A stretch of DNA of 64,000 bases, taken from positions 3,960,501 through 4,024,500 of the forward strand of contig NZ_CP012831.1 in the NCBI RefSeq assembly GCF_001307275.1, given 5' to 3'. Positions within the stretch are counted from its first letter, which is position 1; every line of letters begins with the position of its first letter. The position numbers and the translations under genes were made by a program. The notes beneath the pieces are model-generated. The model did not search any database, was not told the origin of the DNA, and worked only from the letters and a program-made list of their open reading frames with translations. Below are positions 50,046 to 57,559 of the stretch, in pieces. The stretch comes from Pseudomonas fluorescens. Lineage in GTDB: Bacteria; Pseudomonadota; Gammaproteobacteria; Pseudomonadales; Pseudomonadaceae.

Positions 50046-50666
50046 CTATTTGGGGCGATGCATCTTGAACAACGCCTCAGGCCCCAGCTGGAAATAATCC
50101 GCCGGCCCACCCCCGCGCAAGATCGGCTCGGCGGCGGCGGTGTTGTACACCCCGTCTTTCAACAGCCACTGGGCGATATGCACGGCGACCACTTCGCCGA
50201 GGATCAACCAGCTTGGCACCAGCCCTTTGTCCGCCCGCTGCAATTGAATGATCTGCGTGACCTTGCATTCGAAGGACACCGGGCTTTCGGCGACGCGCGG
50301 CACCTGGATCACCCGTGACGGGGCGGCCGTGAGGCCCGCCAGTTCGAACTCATTGACCTCTGGGCCGACCATCGCGCAGCTCTGGTTCATCTGCTCGGCG
50401 AGCGGGCGGGTGGCCAGGTTCCAGGCAAATTCACCGGTCTGTTCGATGTTGTTCAGGCTGTCTTTGCGCCCGACACTGGAGAACCCAATGATCGGTGGAA
50501 TGTAATTGAAGGCGTTGAAGAAACTGTAGGGCGCCAGGTTCAGGCGGCCTTCGCCATCCTGGGACGAAATCCAGCCGATGGGGCGCGGGCCGACGATGGC
50601 GTTGAATGGATCGTGTGGCAGGCCGTGACCGTTGGCGGGTTCGTAGTAATGGATGTCATCGGGCAT
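50046..50666 (-). CDS. Flavin reductase-like protein (FMN-binding split barrel)
   Basis: 206 residues. FNAIVGPRPIGWISSQDGEG, followed by NLAPYSFFNAFNYIPP, is the flavin-reductase-like family signature (T/V-x-P-R-P-I-x-W-x-S and A-P-[FY]-S-x-F). GEFAWNLATRPLAEQMN and ILGEVVAVHI are further landmarks. The family includes NAD(P)H:flavin reductases and related proteins of unknown reaction. I chose the ATG at 50666 since the family domain starts there; the upstream extension is spurious. Confidence 0.85.
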   Translation of the reverse strand: MPDDIHYYEPANGHGLPHDPFNAIVGPRPIGWISSQDGEGRLNLAPYSFFNAFNYIPPIIGFSSVGRKDSLNNIEQTGEFAWNLATRPLAEQMNQSCAMVGPEVNEFELAGLTAAPSRVIQVPRVAESPVSFECKVTQIIQLQRADKGLVPSWLILGEVVAVHIAQWLLKDGVYNTAAAEPILRGGGPADYFQLGPEALFKMHRPK

Positions 50667-50860
50667 TGGGTGCAGATCCTGGGGTGGATTTTGAAGAGTT
50701 CGACGATAGTGCAGGGGGCAGCTGTTTTTGTCAGCACCGAGAACCTTGTGGGAGTGGGCTTGCTCGCGAAGGCGCCGGAACATTCAATATTGCTGCAAGC
50801 TGGGCCATCGCTTTCGCAAAACCTGCGTCCGCTGTTCTTCTGCAAATCCCAAAAACAACT

Positions 50861-50884
50861 AAGCCCGGCCGAAGCCGGGCTGTG
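50861..50884 (-). terminator. Terminator of the tandem-repeat protein gene
   Basis: AGCCCGGC-CGAA-GCCGGGCT perfect stem with a tetraloop, about 20 bp after the stop codon on the minus strand. On that strand it is followed by AGTTGTTTTTGGG. Confidence 0.75.
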
Positions 50885-50902
50885 GGAGGGGCTCCGTGGC
50901 AA

Positions 50903-51430
50903 TTAGCTGATGGCGGCAGCGTTAGTGCGATCGAAACCATCTTCTGCGACGGTGGCGCCGTTAGTGCGCTCGAAGCCATCTTCAGCAACGGTGGCGCCGT
51001 TAGTGCGGTCGAAGCCATCTTCAGCAACGGTGGCGCCGTTAGTGCGGTCGAAGCCATCTTCAGCAACGGTGGCGCCGTTAGTGCGGTCGAAGCCATCTTC
51101 AGCAACGGTAGCGCCGTTAGTGCGGTCGAAGCCGTCTTCAGCGACGGTGGCGCCGTTAGTGCGGTCGAAGCCATCTTCAGCAACGGTGGCGCCGTTAGTG
51201 CGGTCGAAACCATCTTCAGCGACGGTAGCGCCGTTAGTGCGGTCGAAGCCGTCTTCAGCGACGGTGGCGCCGTTAGTGCGGTCGAAGCCGTCAGCAGCAA
51301 GGGTGGCAGCGCCAGTGCGGTCGTAGCCATCAGCGGCGATGGCCGAGCTGGTGCGGTCGAAACCATCGGCAGCAAAAGTATTGGCGGCCAGTACGGAAAG
51401 GGTCAGGGCGATGATCAGTTTGGTTTTCAT
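50903..51430 (-). CDS. Exported protein made of 13-residue tandem repeats
   Basis: 175 residues. A Sec signal peptide (MKTKLIIALTLSVLAANTFA) is followed only by repeats: a 12-residue unit ADGFDRTSSAIA, the 13-residue ADGYDRTGAATLA, and ten units of the form EDGFDRTNGATVA (last one degenerate, ending NAAAIS). The acidic, Asp/Gly/Thr-rich unit has one aromatic residue and one Arg. There is no other domain. It is probably periplasmic or released. I recall similar D-G-x-D-R-T repeat proteins in pseudomonads, some annotated as phage infection protein, but I know of no function. The 39-bp DNA repeats are nearly identical in the middle and more divergent at both ends. Confidence 0.75.
   Translation of the reverse strand: MKTKLIIALTLSVLAANTFAADGFDRTSSAIAADGYDRTGAATLAADGFDRTNGATVAEDGFDRTNGATVAEDGFDRTNGATVAEDGFDRTNGATVAEDGFDRTNGATVAEDGFDRTNGATVAEDGFDRTNGATVAEDGFDRTNGATVAEDGFERTNGATVAEDGFDRTNAAAIS
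50906..51368 (-). repeat. 39-bp tandem repeat array inside the exported protein gene
   Basis: Period 39 bp (13 codons), about 12 units, the central ones differing at only one to three positions. It is wholly coding and in frame; unit-number variation would not break the frame. Confidence 0.9.
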
Positions 51431-51672
51431 GGTTGTGCTCCAGAATATTTGGCGTTAGGCGCCTTGGGTGTGGAGTTCATATTACGCTCGCTAATTAGAT
51501 TAAAAAGCGCAAATAAATGCTAAAAACAATCGATTAAATCGATTTGTTGGGGATTGCCGCAGAACGGTCAATGAGGCCCATTACCGGCGTATCGAACGGC
51601 GTTCTGTTGAGGATGAGGATGGAGGTCAGGCATTAACCAGAGATTAATGTCGGATAAATCTTTAGACATGGA
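51431..51672. promoter_or_regulatory. Promoter region of the tandem-repeat protein gene
   Basis: About 240 bp, distinctly AT-rich at 51480-51550. It has the symmetrical element AATCGATTAAATCGATTT at 51528-51545 (two ATCGATT half-sites), about 100 bp upstream of the start codon. It may be a protein-binding site; the identity is unknown. Confidence 0.4.
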
Positions 51673-51673
51673 A

Positions 51674-51714
51674 CAAAAAAAAAGGGGCGACCCCGTCAGG
51701 TTCGCCCCTTTTTT
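51674..51714. terminator. Bidirectional terminator downstream of the symporter gene
   Basis: Stem AAGGGGCGA / TCGCCCCTT flanked by an A run on the left and a T run on the right, so it can act on the minus-strand symporter transcript. Confidence 0.85.
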
Positions 51715-51771
51715 GATCCAGTCCTGAAACAGGTGTAAACCTTAGCCAGGACTAGACATGCGACTCGGAGA

Positions 51772-53091
51772 TCAGTCGGTCACGATCCGCGAATGCTTGC
51801 GGGTGTCTTTCATGGTGATGTACACCAGCAGCGACACGGCGATGCAGGCCGTCACGTACCAGTAGTAGCCGGTTTCCATACCGATGCTCTTGAACCACAA
51901 GGCGATGTATTCGGCGGTGCCGCCGAAGATCGACACGGTCAGTGCGTAGGGCAGGCCGACGCCCAGGGCGCGGATTTCGGTGGGGAACAGCTCGGCCTTC
52001 ACCACGGCGTTGATCGAGGTGTAGCCGCTGACGATGATCAGCGCGGCCATGATCAGGAAGAATGCGCCCCACCAGGTCTGGATGGTGTGCAGGGTGGTGA
52101 GGATCGGCACAGTGAACAGGGTGCCGAGGATGCCGAAGGCGATCAGGATCGGCCGGCGACCGATCTTGTCCGACAGCCCGCCGATCACCGGTTGCAGGCA
52201 CATGAACAGGAACAGTGTGGCGGCGGAAATGGTGGTGGAGTCGGAGATGCTCATGCCGACGGTGTTCACCAGGTATTTCTGCATGTAGGTGGTGTAGGTG
52301 TAGAACGCCAGGGTACCGCCCATGGTCAGGCCGACCACGGTCATCAGTTCCTTGGGGTGGCGCAGCAAGGTGCGCATCGCGCTTTCCTTGGACTTCTCTT
52401 TCTTGGTGAACGACTCGGTTTCTTCCATGCCGCGCCGCAGGTATAGCGCCACGACCGCACACAGTGCGCCGATGGCGAACGGGATGCGCCAGCCCCAGGC
52501 GTACAGCTGTTCGGTGGTGAGGAACTGTTGCAGCACGATTAATACGCCCAAGGCGATGAGCTGGCCGGAAATCAGGGTCACGTACTGGAAGCTGGAGAAG
52601 AAGCCGCGACGTTCCTTGGTCGCCATCTCGCTCAGGTAGGTTGCCGAGGTGCCGTACTCGCCACCCACCGACAGGCCTTGGAGCAGGCGGGCGAACACCA
52701 GCAGGATCGGCGCGCCGACGCCGATGGTTTCGTAGCTTGGGCTCAAGGCGATGATCAGCGAGCCGAAGCACATCAGGTACACCGAGGCCATCAACGCACG
52801 TTTGCGCCCGGCGCGGTCAGCGTACAGGCCCATCAACCAGCCGCCGATCGGGCGCATCAGGAAGCCCACGGCGAAGATCGCGGCGGTGTTGAGCAATTGG
52901 GCGGTGGTGTCGCCCTTGGGGAAGAAGACTTTGGCGAAGTACAACGAGAACGCGGCGTAGACGTACCAGTCATACCACTCGACCATGTTGCCGACCGAGC
53001 CGCTGAAGATCGATTTGATCCGACTGGCGGTGGTTCTTTCACGGGCGGGCACGGCAGCCGACCCAATGGGCAGGGCGTTGGAGTTGTCCAT
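51772..53091 (-). CDS. MFS dicarboxylate/alpha-ketoglutarate:proton symporter (KgtP/PcaT-like, MHS family)
   Basis: 439 residues, 12 membrane helices. The metabolite:H+ symporter signature is clear: GNMVEWYDWYVYAAFSLYFA in helix 1, GGWLMGLYADRAGRKRAL in the 2-3 loop, LLQGLSVGGEYGTSATYLSE in helix 4. KgtP/PcaT imports 2-oxoglutarate. The ATG at 53091 has a GAAGGATCC ribosome site nine bases ahead; an in-frame ATG at 53106 is less well placed. A sigma-54 promoter and two dyads lie upstream, and the DctB/DctD-like pair is next in line on the same strand, which matches MifS/MifR control of 2-oxoglutarate uptake in P. aeruginosa. Confidence 0.88.
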   Translation of the reverse strand: MDNSNALPIGSAAVPARERTTASRIKSIFSGSVGNMVEWYDWYVYAAFSLYFAKVFFPKGDTTAQLLNTAAIFAVGFLMRPIGGWLMGLYADRAGRKRALMASVYLMCFGSLIIALSPSYETIGVGAPILLVFARLLQGLSVGGEYGTSATYLSEMATKERRGFFSSFQYVTLISGQLIALGVLIVLQQFLTTEQLYAWGWRIPFAIGALCAVVALYLRRGMEETESFTKKEKSKESAMRTLLRHPKELMTVVGLTMGGTLAFYTYTTYMQKYLVNTVGMSISDSTTISAATLFLFMCLQPVIGGLSDKIGRRPILIAFGILGTLFTVPILTTLHTIQTWWGAFFLIMAALIIVSGYTSINAVVKAELFPTEIRALGVGLPYALTVSIFGGTAEYIALWFKSIGMETGYYWYVTACIAVSLLVYITMKDTRKHSRIVTD

Positions 53092-53153
53092 TGAAGGATC
53101 CTTCATTTAATTGTTTTTGTGGAGCGCGCGGGAACGCAGCCTGACAGGGCTAT

Positions 53154-53170
53154 AGCAGGAGCTGTGCCAG
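53154..53170 (-). promoter_or_regulatory. Sigma-54 promoter of the symporter gene
   Basis: Read on the minus strand the sequence is CTGGCACAGCTCCTGCT. It has the invariant -24 GG and -12 GC separated by exactly 10 bp, and 8 of the consensus TGGCAC-N5-TTGC positions. It lies about 65 bp ahead of the start codon. Confidence 0.8.
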
Positions 53171-53211
53171 GCGCTGGAGGGCCGGTCTAGAGGGGTTTGC
53201 GGTGTTGGGTG

Positions 53212-53257
53212 AGCGGAAATCCGCTTGTTTTTGATGGGTGGTGAGCGGAAATCCGCT
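53212..53257. promoter_or_regulatory. Two identical dyads, probable enhancer sites for the NtrC-type activator
   Basis: AGCGGAAATCCGCT occurs at 53212-53225 and 53244-53257, with centres 32 bp apart (three helical turns). Each has 6-bp inverted arms (AGCGGA/TCCGCT). They lie 45-90 bp upstream of the sigma-54 promoter, the usual place for an activator such as the adjacent DctD/MifR-like protein. Confidence 0.75.
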
Positions 53258-53291
53258 TATCCGAGGGGGAGATGTTCTGTCTGGGCTGGCC

Positions 53292-53391
53292 TCATCGCGA
53301 GCAAGCTCAGCTCCCACATTTTGACCTGCATACACATGATCCTGTGGGAGCACACATATGACCTGTGGGAGCCGAGCTTGCTCGCGATGAG
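53292..53391. repeat. REPIN, family A variant, everted, with a partial extra arm
   Basis: Arms ATCGCGAGCAAGCTCAGCTC and GTGGGAGCCGAGCTTGCTCG around a loop that includes a stray CTGTGGGAGCACAC. The CAGCTC/GAGCCG arm variant is the same as in the tandem array at 56.6 kb. Confidence 0.75.
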
Positions 53392-53421
53392 GCCGGGGCA
53401 GACACAGAAAATTCAGTGAAT

Positions 53422-54747
53422 CTACAAAAACATCTCCCGGCTCAACCCATGCCGCTGCATCTTTTCATTGAAGGTGCGGCGTGGCAGTTGCAGTTCTTCG
53501 AGCACGGCTTTCACATCACCTTTGTGTCGCGCCAGGGCGGCGCGCAGGCATTGGGCTTCGAAGGCTTCCTGCTGGGCCGCGAGGGACTGGCCCGGCTCCG
53601 TCTCCAGGGTAGGCAGTTGATCCAGCCCCAACACCTGGCGCTCGGCGACGTTGGCCAGTTCCCGCACATTGCCCGGCCAGTCGTGGCTGAGCAGATGGCT
53701 CAACTGCGGGCCGCTCAGGGGCACGGTGGGGCGGCCCAGGCGTTCGGCGGCGTTGTGGGTGAAGTGTTCGAACAGCAGGGGAATGTCCTCGCGCCGTTCT
53801 CGCAGCGGCGGCAGGCGCAGCTCGGCGATGTTCAAGCGATAGGCCAGGTCTTCGCGAAAACGCCCGGCCCGGGCTTCGTCCAACAGGTCGGGCTTGGTGG
53901 CGGCGATGATGCGCAGGTCCACGGCGATGCTCTGGTTGGAGCCCAGGCGTTCGAGCTTCTGTTCCTGCAACACCCGCAGCAATTTGACCTGCTGGGCCAG
54001 GGGCATGCTTTCGATTTCATCGAGAAACAGCGTGCCGCCGTCGGCGTATTCGAGCTTGCCGATGCGCTTGCCCTGGGCGCCGGTGAAGGCGCCGCTTTCA
54101 TGGCCGAACAACTCCGCCTCGAACAGCGCTTCGGGAATGGCTGCGCAGTTCAACGCGACGAAGGGCTTGCTCGCCCTCGGGCCGAAATCGTGCAGGCAGC
54201 GAGCGACCAATTCCTTGCCGCTACCGGTTTCGCCGCGGATCAATACGTTGACCGGCAGTGCCGCCAGGTCCAGCACTTGGCGCCGCAGGTTTTGCAGCGC
54301 ACGGGAAACCCCTAGCAGCGTGCCATCCAGACGGGCGCGGGCGTCGGCCTGTTCATGCAGGCGGCGGTTTTCCAGGACCAGGGTGCGCTTGTCCAGGGCC
54401 CGGCGCAGGCTGCCCAGCAGGGCTTCGGGGCTGAAGGGTTTTTCCAGGAAGTCGTAGGCACCGTCACGCATGGCCTCCACGGCCATGGGCACGTCACCGT
54501 GGCCGGTCAACAGAATCACCGGCAGGTCCGGGTCGCGGCGGCGGACTTCGGCCAGTAGCTCCAGGCCGCTGAGGCCGGGCATGCGCACGTCGCTGAGGAT
54601 CACCCCGGGGAAATGCTCCGGCAACCGCGCCAGGCATTCGTCGGCGCGACTGAACAGCTGCACCTGGAACCCCGACAGGCTCAACCATTGTTCGACGGCA
54701 CTGCGGATGCTGCCTTCGTCATCCACGACCATGACTGAATCAAGCAT
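53422..54747 (-). CDS. Sigma-54-dependent response regulator (DctD/MifR-like)
   Basis: 441 residues. Receiver at 1-120 (VVDDEGSIRSAVEQWL, acceptor Asp in ILSDVRMPGLSG). The AAA+ domain has Walker A GETGSGKELVA, the sigma-54 contact loop ESGAFTGAQGKR, and GGTLFLDEIESMPL as Walker B. The C-terminal Fis-type helix-turn-helix is GDVKAVLEELQLPRRTFNEK. It should activate RpoN-dependent promoters, probably the symporter gene next to it. It overlaps the upstream kinase gene by 8 bp. DctD and MifR are both close in design; the 2-oxoglutarate context favours MifR-like. Confidence 0.92.
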   Translation of the reverse strand: MLDSVMVVDDEGSIRSAVEQWLSLSGFQVQLFSRADECLARLPEHFPGVILSDVRMPGLSGLELLAEVRRRDPDLPVILLTGHGDVPMAVEAMRDGAYDFLEKPFSPEALLGSLRRALDKRTLVLENRRLHEQADARARLDGTLLGVSRALQNLRRQVLDLAALPVNVLIRGETGSGKELVARCLHDFGPRASKPFVALNCAAIPEALFEAELFGHESGAFTGAQGKRIGKLEYADGGTLFLDEIESMPLAQQVKLLRVLQEQKLERLGSNQSIAVDLRIIAATKPDLLDEARAGRFREDLAYRLNIAELRLPPLRERREDIPLLFEHFTHNAAERLGRPTVPLSGPQLSHLLSHDWPGNVRELANVAERQVLGLDQLPTLETEPGQSLAAQQEAFEAQCLRAALARHKGDVKAVLEELQLPRRTFNEKMQRHGLSREMFL

Positions 54748-56506
54748 GCAGTTGCGCCTCCTGATCGATGGGCAAGGTCACGCAGAATACCGCGCCGTTC
54801 TCGTGGTTGTCCGCGCTCAGGCGCCCGCCGGACTCATGGATGATTGCAAACGAAACCGCCAGCCCCAGGCCCAGGCCATCGCCCACGGGCTTGGTGGTGA
54901 AGAACGGATCGAACACCTGGCCCAAGTGTTCCTCGGCGATGCCGGTGCCGCTGTCGCTGACGGTCAGGCGCCACAATTGATCATCGGCCTCCAGGCGCAC
55001 TTCCAGGCGCTTGAGAGGTTGGCCGGCCATGGCGTCGAGCGCGTTGCGCAGCAGGTTGATCAACACTTGTTCGAGGCGGATCGCATCGCCGCGCACCCAC
55101 GCTGGACGGGTCAAGTGCAACACGGTACTGACCTGCTCGTCCCGCAGGCGCGTGTCCAGCAGTTGCAGCGCCTGGTCCACCACCGCCGCCAGGTCCAGGC
55201 GTTCGCGCAGGCCGCTGGGGCTTTTGCGGGCGAACGTCTTCAAGTGGCCGGTGAGGGCGGCCATGCGGGTCAGCATGTCGTCCACCGGCTTGAGGGCCTT
55301 GTAGGCGTCATCGACCCGACCGTGATCCAGCAGCAAGCGCAGGGTTGCCAATTGCATGCGCTGGGCGGTCAAGGGCTGGTTGATTTCATGGGCCAGGGCC
55401 GCCGACATCTGCCCCAGCGCCGCCAGCTTGGCCGATTGCACCAGCCCGTCCTGGGCGGTGCGCAGGTCCCGGGTCCGCTCCTCCACCAGCCGTTCCAGCT
55501 CTTCGCGGCTGCGCTGGCGCAACTTTGCCAGGCGCCAGCGCTGGTTGAGAAACAGCAACAGGAACACCAGCGCCAGCCACAACCCGGCGGCGGCGAGCCC
55601 GGCGTTGCGCAGGTCCTCGACGGCGATCTGCGGACGGCGCAGCAAGTGCAGGGTCCAGCCTTCGGCGCTCAACGGCAAGGATTCCCACAGGTAATCCGCC
55701 GAGCCATCGGGGGCCTCCACCCGGGCCAGGTGGCTGTTGTCGTCGAAGCGTCGCAGCGGTTCATGGGCCAGGGCTTGCAACGGTTGTTTATCGTATTGGC
55801 GGGTGGCCTTGAGCTCGGCGCGGTCGCTGTCGGTCAGCGGCTGCAAGTGGCGATAACGCCAGCCCGGGCGATTGGCGATGAAGATGATGCCCCGGGCATC
55901 GCTGACCAGCAGGGTGTCGCTGCCCTGGCGCCATTCGCGCTCCAGCTCCGGAAACTCCAGCTTGACCACCATCGCGCCGAGGAACTCGCCGTTGTCGCCG
56001 GTCACGGCGCTGGAGAGGAAGTACCCCGGGATGCCGCTGGTCACGCCCACCGCATAAAACCGTCCGGTGCCCTGGGTGCGGGTCTGGATGAAGTAGGGGC
56101 GAAAGCCATAGTTGTGCCCGACATAGCTGCTGGGCAGGCGCCAGTTACTGGCCGCGACGGCCAGGCCGCTGTGGTCGAGCAGTTCCAGGGTGGATGACTG
56201 GGCGGCGCCATTGATCTGTTCGAGCTTGCGATTCAACGCAGCCTGCTGCGCCGCGCTGACCGGTCCCTTGAGGGCCGAGCGCAACTCCGGATCCAGCGCC
56301 AGCACGGCGGGCAGGGCGCGGTAGCGTTCGATCAGGGTGTGCAACGAATTGGCGTACAGCGCCAACTGCTGGCTGGCGCGGCTGGCATCTTCCTTCAAAG
56401 CCTCGCGTTCGGCGTGGCGCACGGCGAGGGTGGCGGCAACCGCCGCGCCGGCGAGGATCAGCAAGGTGTACAACGACAGGCGCAAGGTACGGGTGGTCGG
56501 CAGCAT
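54740..56506 (-). CDS. DctB/MifS-like membrane sensor histidine kinase
   Basis: 588 residues from the ATG at 56506. Membrane helices at the N-terminus (LRLSLYTLLILAGAAVAA) and around residue 290 enclose a double-PDC periplasmic sensor; VAASNWRLPSSYVGHNYGFR followed by the Y-F-x-x-T-R-T-Q-G-T-G-R segment is the DctB-type ligand motif. The H-box is AALAHEINQPL and the ATPase motifs are VSDSGTGIA and FFTTKPVGDGLGLGLAV. It likely senses C4/C5 dicarboxylates and phosphorylates the regulator encoded downstream. An ATG at 56548 could add 14 residues. Neither start has a good ribosome site. Confidence 0.9.
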   Translation of the reverse strand: MLPTTRTLRLSLYTLLILAGAAVAATLAVRHAEREALKEDASRASQQLALYANSLHTLIERYRALPAVLALDPELRSALKGPVSAAQQAALNRKLEQINGAAQSSTLELLDHSGLAVAASNWRLPSSYVGHNYGFRPYFIQTRTQGTGRFYAVGVTSGIPGYFLSSAVTGDNGEFLGAMVVKLEFPELEREWRQGSDTLLVSDARGIIFIANRPGWRYRHLQPLTDSDRAELKATRQYDKQPLQALAHEPLRRFDDNSHLARVEAPDGSADYLWESLPLSAEGWTLHLLRRPQIAVEDLRNAGLAAAGLWLALVFLLLFLNQRWRLAKLRQRSREELERLVEERTRDLRTAQDGLVQSAKLAALGQMSAALAHEINQPLTAQRMQLATLRLLLDHGRVDDAYKALKPVDDMLTRMAALTGHLKTFARKSPSGLRERLDLAAVVDQALQLLDTRLRDEQVSTVLHLTRPAWVRGDAIRLEQVLINLLRNALDAMAGQPLKRLEVRLEADDQLWRLTVSDSGTGIAEEHLGQVFDPFFTTKPVGDGLGLGLAVSFAIIHESGGRLSADNHENGAVFCVTLPIDQEAQLHA

Positions 56507-56560
56507 GCTGGCGTAAACCAGTGGAAAGTCGGGCGGGCACGATAGCATGGTGGTTGCTCT

Positions 56561-57463
56561 GTGGGAGCTGAGCTTGCTCGCGATGACGGTGAGTCATCCA
56601 GAGATGATATTGGCTGACAGGCCGCTATCGCGAGCAAGCTCGGCTCCCACAGTAGATGGGTGCCGTGCACAAGATTTGTGTCCGATGATAGCCACAGTGG
56701 GAGCGAGCCTGCTCGCGATGACGGTGAGTCATCCAGAGATGATGTTGGCTGACAGGCCGCTATCGCGAGCAAGCTCGGCTCCCACAGTAGATGGGTGCCG
56801 TGCACAAGATTTGTGTCCGATGATAGCCACAGTGGGAGCGAGCCTGCTCGCGATGGCAGTGAGTCATCCAGAGATGATATTGGCTGACAGGCCGCTATCG
56901 CGAGCAAGCTCGGCTCCCACAGTAGATGGGTGCCGTGCACAAGATTTGTGTCCGATGATAGCCACAGTGGGAGCGAGCCTGCTCGCGATGACGGTGGGTC
57001 ATCCAGAGATGATGTTGGCTGACAGGCCGCTATCGCGAGCAAGCTCGGCTCCCACAGTAGATAGGTGCCATGCACAAGATTTGTGTCCGATGATAGCCAC
57101 AGTGGGAGCGAGCCTGCTCGCGATGGCAGTGAGTCATCCAGAGATGATATTGGCTGACAGGCCGCTATCGCGAGCAAGCTCGGCTCCCACAGTAGATGGG
57201 TGCCGTGCACAAGATTTGTGTCCGATGATAGCCACAGTGGGAGCGAGCCTGCTCGCGATGGCAGTGAGTCATCCAGAGATGATGTTGGCTGACAGGCCGC
57301 TATCGCGAGCAAGCTCGGCTCCCACAGTAGATGGGTGCCGTGCACAAGATTTGTGTCCGATGATAGCCACAGTGGGAGCTGAGCTTGCTCGCGATGACGG
57401 TGGGTCATCCAGAGATGATGTTGGCTGACATGCCGCTATCGCGAGCAAGCTCGGCTCCCACAG
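56561..57463. repeat. Tandem array of seven REPINs with a 135-bp unit
   Basis: Units start at 56561, 56697, 56832, 56967, 57102, 57237 and 57372. Spacing is 136 bp for the first and exactly 135 bp for the others. Each unit is a ~91-bp REPIN (left arm GTGGGAGCGAGCCTGCTCGC, right arm ATCGCGAGCAAGCTCGGCTC) plus a ~44-bp spacer containing GATGGGTGCCGTGCACAAGA. The last unit has only the REPIN. Units 1, 3 and 5 read GATGATATT, units 2, 4, 6 and 7 GATGATGTT, giving a 270-bp higher-order pattern. Outer units carry the GAGCTGAGC arm variant. The rest of the 1-kb gap to the fumarase gene contains only its terminator. Confidence 0.93.
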
Positions 57464-57505
57464 GATTACTACAGGTACCTGTAGTGAGCATCACTGACAT
57501 GGACA

Positions 57506-57543
57506 CAAAAAAGGCCGGTGGGCTTGTCGCTCACCGGCCTTGT
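57506..57543 (-). terminator. Terminator of the fumarase gene
   Basis: AAGGCCGGTG-GGC / GC-TCACCGGCCTT stem preceded by an A run on the plus strand (T run on the transcript). Confidence 0.88.
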
Positions 57544-57559
57544 TCATGGCACTGAAGTG

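Noticed and set aside
50906..51368. Possible CRISPR or minisatellite-like non-coding array
   Set aside because: The 39-bp units have no variable spacers and are in frame inside a protein with a clear signal peptide, ribosome site and terminator.
56547..57428. A 293-codon open frame on the plus strand (and a 316-codon one on the minus strand) across the repeat array
   Set aside because: The unit is 135 bp, so any stop-free frame remains open by arithmetic. The translation is a repeated REP palindrome with no protein features.
56561..57463. Possible CRISPR array
   Set aside because: Repeat plus spacer are both conserved between units, repeats are ~91 bp palindromes typical of REPINs, and no cas gene is nearby.
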